From: Candidatus Parcubacteria bacterium
GTDB lineage: Bacteria > Patescibacteriota > Minisyncoccia > Phycocordibacterales > SBAW01
Length of the DNA stretch: 13,616 bases
NCBI GenBank assembly: GCA_014379165.1
Contig: JACMMG010000068.1
Coordinates: forward strand, 1-13,616
Direction of reading: 5' to 3'
The stretch's first letter is position 1, and the number at the start of each line of letters is the position of its first letter. Positions 1 to 7,651 of the stretch are shown piece after piece. The notes beneath the pieces were generated by a model. It saw only the letters and a list, made by a program, of their open reading frames with translations. It did no database searches and was not told the DNA's origin. A program made the translations under genes and the position numbers.

Positions 1-1538
1 GATTTAAGAAAGTCGTCGACATCTTGAGTAATAGTTGCAAGTCCAAGGTAATATTTTCGACCGCGCTTTGCCATGCTGTAAAGAAAGCTCGCCGTATCTT
101 CCGATTTCATCATCCACCATGCCTCGTCGATAACGAGAAGGCGCTTTTTGAGGTTCTTGCGCACCGCGTTCCATATAAAGTGTGTAATAAGGTACATCGC
201 AACCGGCTTTAGGTCGTCTTCCATGTCGCGCACGGAAAATACGACAAAACGTTTATTGAGGTCAACGTTTGTTGCCTGGTTAATGAAACCCGACCATGTA
301 CCTTTTGTATACTTTGAAAGTCGTTGAACCAACGATTCAGACCCCTGCATGCCTGCGAGCACCAATTCGAAATCAGACAAAAGAGGCGGCTCAACCTGAG
401 AAAAGTCAGAGTCAGGAGTAATATCTTTAAGCGCATAGGTTTCCGTAATCGCCTTGTCTATTACTGCATCTTCCTCGGGGCTTAAGCCCCCGAGCATAAT
501 CCGGAACATACCAACAAGTGCCACGATGTTGCTGCGCAATACATCCGCTGCGCTTTCATCTTCTCGAGGAGGGGCGAGGTCAAAGGGGTTAATGTGGTGC
601 TCGGAGTTAAGGGAAATATTAAAATATCTTCCGCCTACCGCTTGAGAGAGAAATTCATATTCGCGTTCCGGGTCGATAACGATTACCTCCGTATCGAACA
701 TGAGCGTTCTCAATATTTCGAGTTTTGTCGTATAGGATTTTCCAGAGCCTGATTTTGCAAAAATAACAGAGTTGTAGTTTTCAAGACTGAAGCGGTCGAA
801 AAGCACGAGTGAAGCGTTGTGGCGGTTAACACCGTACAAAATTCCTTTATCGCTTGTAAGGTCAAACGATACGAATGGAAAGATACTTGAGAGCGGGCTT
901 GAGTTGAGTTTGGAATTGACGGAAAGTTCATCTCGTCCAAGCGGCAGTACCGACTTAAAACCTTGCTCCTGCTGAAAGAGAGCGGGTTTAACATATATAA
1001 GTCTGCTTTCGAGCATCGATTTTATTTCAGACTCTGCTTTGTCGAGCTCTTCAGTCGTTGCACCATAAATAGTTATATACACACCGACATCAAATAAGCG
1101 TTCCTGTGCTTGCTGGAGCTGGTCGCGTAAATCTTCAAGGTCGCGATAAGCGGTATCCAAAACAGGGTCGCGTACCAAGCCCTTCTCTTCTCGCGCCATT
1201 ATTTGGCTTTGCACCTCAGCTACTTTCTTTTGGAATTTTTTGAGAATATCGGCAGAATCTATTGGATGTACGAAAATGGAGATATCTAGGACTCGGTCAA
1301 GATTAATTATCGGTGCGAACCATGAGTCAGTTAAAACACGTGGATACGACATCACAAAGAAAGTGCGCGCAATCTTATCGCCGAGGTTAAGCTCGCGTGG
1401 AGTAATTTTAAGTGCGGAGGGCGCAATTACGTCTTGAAGCTCAAGTACACCTTGCTTATAAATTTGTTCAGGCAAAATAGGCGCTACGGGAGCGAGAGTC
1501 TCAGGGGATGATTTTTTTAGAAAGTCGAGAAGGGCCAT
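1..1538 (-). CDS. VirB4-like T4SS ATPase, cut by left edge
   Basis: Hexameric ATPase expected to sit on the cytoplasmic face of the membrane and power a type IV secretion-like machine. The frame opens at ATG 1538 and is open for 512 codons to the window edge, so the C-terminus is missing. Seen in the translation: an N-terminal region with a coiled-coil-prone stretch (about residues 105-150), Walker A AKSGSGKS at 261-268, the VIVIDPEREYEF segment about 25 residues after it, HINPFDLAP (typical of VirB4/TraC-type ATPases), and Walker B LLVIDEAWW with D471-E472, followed by an MAKRGRKYYLG segment and a TQD sequence matching the VirB4 C-terminal motif. The start lies 6 nt after the TraC-like stop, with no Shine-Dalgarno, which suggests translational coupling. 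It is the last visible gene of the T4SS-like operon. Family assignment is firm; the substrate (DNA, protein or pilin) is unknown. Confidence 0.92.
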   Translation of the reverse strand, partial: MALLDFLKKSSPETLAPVAPILPEQIYKQGVLELQDVIAPSALKITPRELNLGDKIARTFFVMSYPRVLTDSWFAPIINLDRVLDISIFVHPIDSADILKKFQKKVAEVQSQIMAREEKGLVRDPVLDTAYRDLEDLRDQLQQAQERLFDVGVYITIYGATTEELDKAESEIKSMLESRLIYVKPALFQQEQGFKSVLPLGRDELSVNSKLNSSPLSSIFPFVSFDLTSDKGILYGVNRHNASLVLFDRFSLENYNSVIFAKSGSGKSYTTKLEILRTLMFDTEVIVIDPEREYEFLSQAVGGRYFNISLNSEHHINPFDLAPPREDESAADVLRSNIVALVGMFRIMLGGLSPEEDAVIDKAITETYALKDITPDSDFSQVEPPLLSDFELVLAGMQGSESLVQRLSKYTKGTWSGFINQATNVDLNKRFVVFSVRDMEDDLKPVAMYLITHFIWNAVRKNLKKRLLVIDEAWWMMKSEDTASFLYSMAKRGRKYYLGLATITQDVDDFLK

Positions 1539-1544
1539 AGTACG

Positions 1545-2213
1545 TTATGCTTGAGCTATTTTTGTTACTTGCAAAGGTTTCTCCAGCTCTCCTGGGTTAA
1601 AGAGCTTATAGAACAGCTCAATAATTTCTTCAGTGCCGAGTTTCACAACACGCACGCTTGTGCGCACGAGGCCTTGTTCGACGACAGATATACGCTGTTC
1701 AAGCTGGGTGCGGTATTGCTCGAATTGTTCGTCGGTCAATGCGGCGCTTGTTCTTGCTCCCGTAGGTAACACATTCCCTATTGTCCCTACAATACCGCCG
1801 CTTCGTGTAACGAGCGCAGGGTCATACGGTACGACAATAAAAAAGTTTTTAGTCATAATATTAGCTCGCTCGGTGAAATCTTTGATGAAACTTATGTACT
1901 CGCGAATCTGTATTTTCATAAGATCGTCAAGTTCAGCAGCATATCGATCCTCAAGAAGTGCGATGTAGGGCCTGATATCGAGTTCTCTTGATTCGATAAA
2001 AAACTGCACGGAAAATTCAAGTGAATTGAGAAAATTCTGAAACTGGCTAATTATTGCCGTTTGCTCGTCTTGGGATTTCAGAGCCAGGTTAATACTTGAG
2101 GCCATAAGCAAGGCGCGCAAACTTCCGTCTTTAAGAAGCACAATACCGTCGCGCACCTCTTTTATAGGTACGAATTCTTGTGTTGCTTGTGCTCTTGCCG
2201 CGTTATCTGCCAT
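1545..2213 (-). CDS. TraC-like protein, stand-alone T4SS subunit
   Basis: A 222-aa soluble protein that I recognise as the TraC-like domain usually found between a PrgI gene and a VirB4 ATPase in T4SS loci of Gram-positives and CPR bacteria. Visible: an early beta-rich segment with DGIVLLKDGSLRALL (about 23-37), a helical stretch ending in EFSVQFFIESRELD (about 66-79), a long helix (about 85-118), NFFIVVPYDP (about 123-132), and a C-terminal helical part with a coiled-coil-like region. There is no Walker A or B, so it is not an ATPase. In other systems this fold is the N-terminal part of VirB4; here it is a separate polypeptide ending 6 nt before the VirB4 start, so the two probably assemble together. 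ATG 2213 lies 11 nt after the PrgI stop and has no clear Shine-Dalgarno. Confidence 0.75.
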   Translation of the reverse strand: MADNAARAQATQEFVPIKEVRDGIVLLKDGSLRALLMASSINLALKSQDEQTAIISQFQNFLNSLEFSVQFFIESRELDIRPYIALLEDRYAAELDDLMKIQIREYISFIKDFTERANIMTKNFFIVVPYDPALVTRSGGIVGTIGNVLPTGARTSAALTDEQFEQYRTQLEQRISVVEQGLVRTSVRVVKLGTEEIIELFYKLFNPGELEKPLQVTKIAQA

Positions 2214-2224
2214 ACAATAAATAT

Positions 2225-2686
2225 CTAAATTTCAAATCCCGTGCGATGAGGTGTATCCCCTCCTCCCACCCGTCCTCTATCTTTTATGTTGAGCGACCAT
2301 GACAAATCCTTAAGCTTGCTCTCGGAGAGTTTTGGCACAAGACCAGGCAGAATTACTCCTGAAGCTTTGGCGAGCGCTACAGCTGCTCGGTCGGCTGTAT
2401 TTTTTTCTTGTCGTTGCTTCCATAAATAGAGCTTGCTGCCGAAAAAATAAGAAAAAGCATGTTCAAGAGCGATAATAAATGGTCGTCCATTTATTTGGTA
2501 AAACGCAAGTGCCGCGGAGAATCCCATAACAGGGAGTGCTAGGATCAGCATCAACCAAAACGGCAATAGGGAGAAAAAAAGAAGGCACAATCCTCCCCCG
2601 CCCGCCAGGTAAATGAACTGACGTAACGTCAGAGGGCCGAAAATCTTATCCTCAACTTCGATGAACTGCGGCACTTGATACTGCAT
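2225..2686 (-). CDS. PrgI-family T4SS membrane protein
   Basis: A 153-aa small inner-membrane protein of the PrgI family, the VirB3-like subunit that partners VirB4 in Gram-positive-type T4SS. It begins MQYQVPQFIEVEDKIFGPLT, the characteristic short cytoplasmic N-terminus (VPQFI..EDKI.GPLT). Two adjacent transmembrane helices follow (about 24-42 and 43-63) with a glycine-rich turn, then INGRPF (65-70) and an amphipathic helix with LEHAFSYFFG, another common PrgI element. The tail (about 95-153) is polar and probably cytoplasmic. It precedes the TraC-like and VirB4 genes in the expected order. The start has no Shine-Dalgarno; instead a TATACT box lies 7 nt upstream of the ATG. Confidence 0.88.
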   Translation of the reverse strand: MQYQVPQFIEVEDKIFGPLTLRQFIYLAGGGGLCLLFFSLLPFWLMLILALPVMGFSAALAFYQINGRPFIIALEHAFSYFFGSKLYLWKQRQEKNTADRAAVALAKASGVILPGLVPKLSESKLKDLSWSLNIKDRGRVGGGDTPHRTGFEI

Positions 2687-2693
2687 CTGCTAT

Positions 2694-2699
2694 AGTATA
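2694..2699 (-). promoter_or_regulatory. -10-like box TATACT before the PrgI gene
   Basis: Reading the minus strand, TATACT is followed by seven bases (ATAGCAG) and then the ATG of the PrgI-family gene. No Shine-Dalgarno lies between. A start point 6-7 nt after the box would give a leaderless or nearly leaderless transcript. No -35 is found at 16-18 nt; TTGAGT occurs but 22 nt away. Plausible internal operon promoter, weak evidence. Confidence 0.35.
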
Positions 2700-2719
2700 C
2701 CGCGAATTTTCCCTCTTTC

Positions 2720-3274
2720 TTACTCAACAGGCTCTCGGTACGGATCTGTTTTATATATATTTGATGTCGGGCCCTCGATAGGTTTTTGGGGTATAGGCGA
2801 AGGTGGCACGCTTACTGTTTTTTGCGTTAAAACAACGTCGGCGGGATGCATTTCTGCCGATGATGTAGCTTCCGGTGGTTTTTGAGGAGGCGGAATAGCA
2901 GCTGGCTCTTCGCGCGCCGTATTTGTTTGAGTTTGAATCGCAGAAATTCCTCTATTTTCAATAAATTGCTTCATTGATTCACGTATAGGCATGAAGACTT
3001 CATCGCTTACATCTGCAGCAAGCTCTCTGGCTTTCTCCTGCGGGATATGGAGTTGATTTTGCAACTGTTCTACAAAAGTGCCGGCTTCTACAAAACCAAG
3101 CATCACAAGCATTACTTCATCTTCTAGCGCTCCTACTTGGTCAATATGGAGCTGGTGTCGTGTGCCTATAATTTGTAGTTGGTTCCCAAGGTTTGCAGAG
3201 AGTACCGCGTCGTGTACATCCTTGGGTAGCTCCGCGATGCGAGCTTCTATTTGTTTTTGGAGATTAGGTTCCAT
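2720..3274 (-). CDS. conserved hypothetical protein of the T4SS-like operon (184 aa)
   Basis: I do not recognise a named family. The 184-aa product has two parts. Residues 1-110 are charged, probably helical, and free of membrane segments (LPKDVHDAVLSANLG at 16-30, then alternating acidic and hydrophobic helices). Residues 111-184 are Pro/Ala/Thr-rich and probably disordered, ending in a compact tail YKTDPYREPVE. No Cys and no signal peptide, so it should be cytoplasmic. Its place between the TrbL-like and PrgI genes, same strand, suggests a cytoplasmic adaptor or assembly factor of the apparatus; that is inference from position only. ATG 3274 has no Shine-Dalgarno, but an extended -10 box lies 7 nt upstream. 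The last base of the TrbL-like gene is at 3301, leaving a 26-nt gap. Confidence 0.75.
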   Translation of the reverse strand: MEPNLQKQIEARIAELPKDVHDAVLSANLGNQLQIIGTRHQLHIDQVGALEDEVMLVMLGFVEAGTFVEQLQNQLHIPQEKARELAADVSDEVFMPIRESMKQFIENRGISAIQTQTNTAREEPAAIPPPQKPPEATSSAEMHPADVVLTQKTVSVPPSPIPQKPIEGPTSNIYKTDPYREPVE

Positions 3275-3281
3275 ACAATCT

Positions 3282-3290
3282 ATTATACCA
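3282..3290 (-). promoter_or_regulatory. extended -10 promoter TGG-TATAAT, possibly leaderless
   Basis: On the minus strand the 26-nt gap between the TrbL-like gene and the 184-aa gene contains TGG directly followed by a perfect TATAAT. The -10 hexamer ends 7 nt before the ATG, so transcription would begin at or next to the start codon. The TG extension fits promoters lacking a -35, and none is visible. The perfect hexamer in a very short gap makes this the best internal promoter candidate in the operon. Confidence 0.45.
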
Positions 3291-3300
3291 ATGCAATGAT

Positions 3301-5682
3301 TTATTTTCCTCCGCGCGCTATCCGGAACAATTCATTATTTAATTCCTGCGCTTTTTTAGTATTTCCCTGCATTGTTGCTTCACGGATTTGATCTTCAAGC
3401 GCTTTTATCCGCCTTTCCGTAGCTTGCGCAACTTTCTCTGCTCTTGCAGATTCCAAGTCAACCGTACTCGTGGGAAGTGTACCGGGTGCTGCTTCCCCTG
3501 GTTGTATTGGAGGAGTATCGGGAGGCGGATTATTTGAGGAAACGCTTATTAGCTGAATGCCGCTTGAGTTTTCGCGTGAAGCGCCTGGAGTAACATTACT
3601 ATCCTCGATAGTTTTTAGCAGAGAATTGTTAATGTCTTTAACAAGTTTACGTTCCCGTTCCTGGAGTTCTTCCGCGTTAGGAGAGTGATGCGCAACAGCT
3701 TCCTGACTCTGCCTTTTAAGTTCCCGTAATTCTTTGACACCTTCGCGTGTTGCCTTAAGTATTTCCTCACTATTATCGTTATGTGCCGGAGTAGGAGTGT
3801 GTGGTTGCGGCAAAGTGGAAGTAAGAGGGAGCGCATGAGTAGCGGAAGTTGATGTTGGCGTAGAAACAGGAACAGGCGGATGTGGTGGCGCAGAGGTGCT
3901 AAGAGTAGGGGTATGAGCAGGTGCAGCAGGGGTTATGGTTGTGGCAGCAGACGTAGGAATTATACGTTGAGGAGGACCGGCAGGTGGCGGTGGTGTGAAA
4001 GCATTTCTTCCCTGCTCCTCTACTAATTGTGCGAATCGGGACGGAAGTCGAGGAGGGGGGGTAGGAATTATGCGCGGAGGTGTCGCAAGAGTCCCTGCTC
4101 CTGCAGTTGTGACAACCGTCGGTGTTACAACTGCAGGAGTAAGCCTAGCAGCAAGCCGCGAATAGATCCTGGCGTATCGTGGCGGAGGTGTTGCCGGAGT
4201 GGGCTGGTATTTGTTCTTAGGTCCTCTTCCTATGTTAAATCGTCCACCTGCTATATTTTCCGAAGCCTTTCGAAGCACGCTTCCACCAGGCGCTTTACGA
4301 GGGTTATATGTAGAGTTAGCAAGTTTTGAAGCGCCTTGCCAAAGGAGATCACGGCCGCCGGATTGCCGAGCAATCTGTTGGACCCTCGGATTTTGCATTA
4401 CGTTGTACCCAAGTCTTCCTAGCGTATTGCGGCCTGCAAACGCGGCCGTATTGGCTACACCTCGGAAACCAAGCCCAACACCGCCGCGCATAAAGTCTCC
4501 CATTTTGCCTGTAATAGTATTGGCAAAATGGCCTCCTTGTGCGGCAATTGCATCAGAGATTTTTAGAGCAAGATAAAGAAATAGAATAACGAGTCCAAGT
4601 CGAATACCTATACTGGCAATAAGAGCACCAAAGTATGCAAGGTTATTTAGACTTTGAGCGTTTGCATTGAGATCTGTAAATATTTGTGTAACATTACCAA
4701 TCCTTCCCGCAAATCTTACGACAATGGAAAAGATAAAAAGGAATATTGCAGGAAAAAGAGAATAGACGATAAGTGCATGGAGCCACTGTTCAAAATACTG
4801 CCGCGTGCCCTTCATGGTGTAGAACACGAGCGCAAGCGGCGCGGCTATTATGACTAGCCAGAGTATAACAATACGGGCAATAAACTTGATCCCGATAGTA
4901 AAGAATATTCCTGCAAGTAAAAAGTAAATGACACCCACAGCAAGATAGACGAAAGAGAGTACGATCAGTTCTGTAAGCCAATTACTACCTCCTTGGAACC
5001 GAGCAAAGTTTTCAGTGCTAAGTATCCCCTGAAGACCTATACCTTTCATGATGCTTGCTGAGAGATCCTTTGTTCCTCCTCCGAGATTATTGGAAGTGCT
5101 ATTAGCATCTGTAGGCATATCTGTAGTAAGTACATCATTAGGCAGCGTGTTATAAAATTGAGTTGCTAAAATATTTCCTGTATCTATTACAACGCGGACA
5201 AAAAAGAAACTAAAGTTAATGACCAGGGCAATGATGATGACTCGGGCCAACATTTGCATGGTACCGGTCGTTTCCGCCTTAAGCATAATGGTAAAGGCGA
5301 TGTAAATGAGAATGAAAATAAACGCCATATTGGCGATATCGCGCACGGTAGTCCACCCCCACGAAAGATCGCTTAGGGTGTAGGTAGTGCTTATAAGTGA
5401 TGCTCGTACCGCTACACTAAAAAACCATGAACCCATATAGGCAAGCCCGCTCCCTAAGCCTGCAGTAAAGACATACACAACACTTGCAATACATGAACCC
5501 ACTGAATTACATCCAGCTTCCCCAGGTCCTGCGTCAACAATTTTTGGAGTCTGGGCTTGGGCAAGGGATATGTTTAAAAGCGGTTGTAGTGGAGAAAACA
5601 CAAGAACAAGCAACATTACAAAAGCCAGAGCCTTTGTTGCTCCTTTAGCTAGTGTTGATTTTTTGATACTACCTGCTTGCAT
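3301..5682 (-). CDS. TrbL/VirB6-like polytopic T4SS membrane protein with long Pro-rich tail
   Basis: A 793-aa integral membrane protein, the probable channel or scaffold of the T4SS-like machine. Visible: a positively charged N-terminus, a signal-like hydrophobic stretch (about 19-40) ending near AQAQ, a Cys pair C58/C64, then about seven membrane helices (roughly 68-92, 116-134, 146-166, 236-262, 264-288, 300-323, 349-374). The polytopic core with a glycine-rich region after the last helix resembles TrbL/VirB6. Residues about 375-793 are non-membrane: a Gly/Arg/Asn-rich linker (385-490), a Pro/Thr-rich low-complexity stretch (494-636) and two coiled-coil-like segments (638-692 and 744-790). 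That tail is far longer than in classical VirB6. The start overlaps the end of the preceding gene by 14 nt, which implies translational coupling. Assignment is by architecture and position; sequence identity to known TrbL is likely low. Confidence 0.8.
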   Translation of the reverse strand: MQAGSIKKSTLAKGATKALAFVMLLVLVFSPLQPLLNISLAQAQTPKIVDAGPGEAGCNSVGSCIASVVYVFTAGLGSGLAYMGSWFFSVAVRASLISTTYTLSDLSWGWTTVRDIANMAFIFILIYIAFTIMLKAETTGTMQMLARVIIIALVINFSFFFVRVVIDTGNILATQFYNTLPNDVLTTDMPTDANSTSNNLGGGTKDLSASIMKGIGLQGILSTENFARFQGGSNWLTELIVLSFVYLAVGVIYFLLAGIFFTIGIKFIARIVILWLVIIAAPLALVFYTMKGTRQYFEQWLHALIVYSLFPAIFLFIFSIVVRFAGRIGNVTQIFTDLNANAQSLNNLAYFGALIASIGIRLGLVILFLYLALKISDAIAAQGGHFANTITGKMGDFMRGGVGLGFRGVANTAAFAGRNTLGRLGYNVMQNPRVQQIARQSGGRDLLWQGASKLANSTYNPRKAPGGSVLRKASENIAGGRFNIGRGPKNKYQPTPATPPPRYARIYSRLAARLTPAVVTPTVVTTAGAGTLATPPRIIPTPPPRLPSRFAQLVEEQGRNAFTPPPPAGPPQRIIPTSAATTITPAAPAHTPTLSTSAPPHPPVPVSTPTSTSATHALPLTSTLPQPHTPTPAHNDNSEEILKATREGVKELRELKRQSQEAVAHHSPNAEELQERERKLVKDINNSLLKTIEDSNVTPGASRENSSGIQLISVSSNNPPPDTPPIQPGEAAPGTLPTSTVDLESARAEKVAQATERRIKALEDQIREATMQGNTKKAQELNNELFRIARGGK

Positions 5683-7648
5683 TACATTGATTCATTTCCG
5701 AGCTGGTCTGTTGATTGAGTGACGCCAATTCGCTTTGGAGCGTCGTGCGATTCTGCTGTGCAGAAGTAAGATCAGACGGCACAATCAATTGGCTTGAATT
5801 TTGTGCGGCAGTAAGTTGTGTTGCCACGGCTTGTACGTCGGCAAGTGAAGTGGCTGAAAGGAGACTGGTGTGAAGCTGTTGTATTTTCGTAATGGCACTA
5901 TTTGCCCTTGTGATGTTGGCGTTATAAGGAATAATGCGAGCTTCAAGATTTGTTGCTCTCGCTTCTGCAGACGATGCTTTGCTGGTATCACCTGCTGCAC
6001 TCCAGCAATTTTCAAGTGAAACAAGCTGAGCTTGAGCGTTTTGTATGTCAGAAATACTACCCTGCTGTACGCTTCCATATTGCTGAGCGACTGCGACGGC
6101 ACCTTGTAAATTCGTTAAAAGTTGCTGGGCTGCGGCCATTGCTTGAGCGTCAAGCGGATTGACGAACGTGTCTTCGTATCCATTTTGTCCGCTTAAGTTG
6201 CTGAGGCCTTGGTAGAGCACCTTGGTCATTAATTGCTGAACTAGTGCTCCAATAACTTCATCAAAATTATCCGCCAGGTTGAGCGAGTCGATACTGTTGC
6301 CCATTACTTTGCGCAATGAATCCTCGATAGCGCTGCCAGGGGTTTCAATAATATCTCTGCATTCTCCTGAAAAAGGATCGCAAACACTCTTTGTTTTTGA
6401 AAGGAATCCACCTGGAGAGATTCTAAGAGTGGCAGTCTGTTGATCATATGCAATAGCTTGGCGCAGAAGGCCCTTCCCATACATGTATGCCCCAAAGGGG
6501 TTATTTGTTGGCTCCGTAGTTACTGCCAGCAGCCCGCGCCATCCTCCATCAGAGAAGTTGCCATCCATGAAGTCCTCTATATTACCGACGACATCTGAGA
6601 GCGTACAAGACTCCGGTGCACTCCGGCTGCGCGCGTAACTTTGCGCTATGGCTATCCGTACTTGGAGCTGGATAGGACTACATAAAAACGATAATGCCGA
6701 ACCCTCTATAAAACTTCCGGCCGACTGGTCTGCAATGTCGGTAAAAAATTGCTTGTAGTCTTGGATGAACGCCGGCTTGCCATCGAAACCTGAATTTATC
6801 CAGTCAACCGTGCTTGCGGTTATCTGTTCTATTGCAATTTTTGCGATGCCACGCGTTATACAGTCAAGAAAATTCGTGCGAAACGATTCGGACCCTTGTA
6901 CGGCTAGCTCCCCGGCGCCGATATTTGTCAAAATTTGGTGAGTGACATGGTCTGAAACGTAGATTCCGCTTGCGGCTCCAACACCTACGAGCGCTTCATT
7001 TGCGGCTGTTACAGAGCCGCTTAAAGGAATCCCGCCCAATAATCCTACCGTACAAGCGGCTAACCCAGCTGCTGCACCACCCAGTGCACCTCCAAGTCCA
7101 ATACCGCTTCCATCGTCATCCCCATTTCCACCGCTAGTGCTGTTAGTAATGTAGGGCGTGCCTGAAAGATTCACCGTATTAACCTGATTAATCGGTGTGG
7201 GGTTAAAATTTTTCAGCGCACCGCCGTCAAACCAGGTAACGCCAGGGGCGGTATATACAGGAACATCCCCGATGCTTCCAACGCCCCCCACACTTCCTAT
7301 GCCACCAACATCTCCCACGCTTCCAATATCCCCGACACCTCCTATACCGCCCACATCCCCGATGTCAGCAATACCCCCAATCCCCGGAAGTGGAGTTACG
7401 GTATTAACATCGTTTACTCCTGCGTCAGTTGTACCAACTCCGGTTGTAGTGTTTGAGCCAATAGCCACCTGGCCGTTACCGGTTTGACCACCTGTATCGG
7501 TACTTCCTACCGGTCTATTCCCGCCTGTTCCAAAATCATCATTGTCAGAGGGTTGCGGCTGCCTGCCCAAGAACCAAAACCATAACAAAGCGATAAGCGC
7601 GAGTATCAGAAGCGCCCCGAGAATAATAAAAATAATTCTTCTGTTCAT
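5669..7648 (-). CDS. membrane-anchored, Gly-rich T4SS-associated protein (659 aa)
   Basis: Function unknown. The product starts with MNRR and one hydrophobic helix (about 5-27), so it is anchored with the rest probably outside. Residues 32-88 are Gly/Thr/Asn-rich. Residues 90-128 are thirteen tripeptides, nearly all [IV]-G-[GDS]. Next come an Asp/Gly stretch GGNGDDDGSG (173-182), a Gly/Ala-rich hydrophobic segment (183-210) that could insert in a membrane, a globular middle (about 235-485) with WINSGFDGKPAF (283-294) and a C423-C430 pair (CDPFSGEC), and a Gln/Ala-rich coiled-coil-like C-terminus (about 500-655). There are eight Cys (199, 263, 323, 348, 423, 430, 548, 655), an even number that suits disulfides in an extracytoplasmic protein. 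It starts 3 nt after the 297-aa gene and overlaps the TrbL-like gene. It could be a minor pilin, adhesin or VirB5/TrbJ-like tip component, but I see no motif that proves it. Confidence 0.78.
   Translation of the reverse strand: MNRRIIFIILGALLILALIALLWFWFLGRQPQPSDNDDFGTGGNRPVGSTDTGGQTGNGQVAIGSNTTTGVGTTDAGVNDVNTVTPLPGIGGIADIGDVGGIGGVGDIGSVGDVGGIGSVGGVGSIGDVPVYTAPGVTWFDGGALKNFNPTPINQVNTVNLSGTPYITNSTSGGNGDDDGSGIGLGGALGGAAAGLAACTVGLLGGIPLSGSVTAANEALVGVGAASGIYVSDHVTHQILTNIGAGELAVQGSESFRTNFLDCITRGIAKIAIEQITASTVDWINSGFDGKPAFIQDYKQFFTDIADQSAGSFIEGSALSFLCSPIQLQVRIAIAQSYARSRSAPESCTLSDVVGNIEDFMDGNFSDGGWRGLLAVTTEPTNNPFGAYMYGKGLLRQAIAYDQQTATLRISPGGFLSKTKSVCDPFSGECRDIIETPGSAIEDSLRKVMGNSIDSLNLADNFDEVIGALVQQLMTKVLYQGLSNLSGQNGYEDTFVNPLDAQAMAAAQQLLTNLQGAVAVAQQYGSVQQGSISDIQNAQAQLVSLENCWSAAGDTSKASSAEARATNLEARIIPYNANITRANSAITKIQQLHTSLLSATSLADVQAVATQLTAAQNSSQLIVPSDLTSAQQNRTTLQSELASLNQQTSSEMNQCNASR
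7265..7381 (-). repeat. 13 tandem tripeptide repeats [IV]-G-[GDS] within the 659-aa protein
   Basis: Codons for residues 90-128 encode thirteen consecutive triplets: IGG, IAD, IGD, VGG, IGG, VGD, IGS, VGD, VGG, IGS, VGG, VGS, IGD. The repeat unit is 9 bp but DNA copies are degenerate, so selection appears to act on the peptide period. Glycine every third residue with an aliphatic residue before it recalls collagen-like or left-handed beta-helix or polyglycine-II stacks; there is no proline inside the run. Confidence 0.85.
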
Positions 7649-7651
7649 GTA

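Noticed and set aside
2705..2730. TTGAGT as -35 for the PrgI gene
   Set aside because: It is 22 nt from the TATACT box, outside the usual 15-19 nt range.
7265..7381. CRISPR-like or tandem DNA repeat array
   Set aside because: Units are 9 bp, degenerate and continuous with coding sequence; there are no spacers.
7197..7487. Plus-strand Pro-rich reading frame opposite the Gly-rich repeat
   Set aside because: It is the antisense of the [IV]-G-[GDS] codons (GGN becomes NCC), which creates Pro by chance. The minus-strand protein has anchor, domains and operon context.
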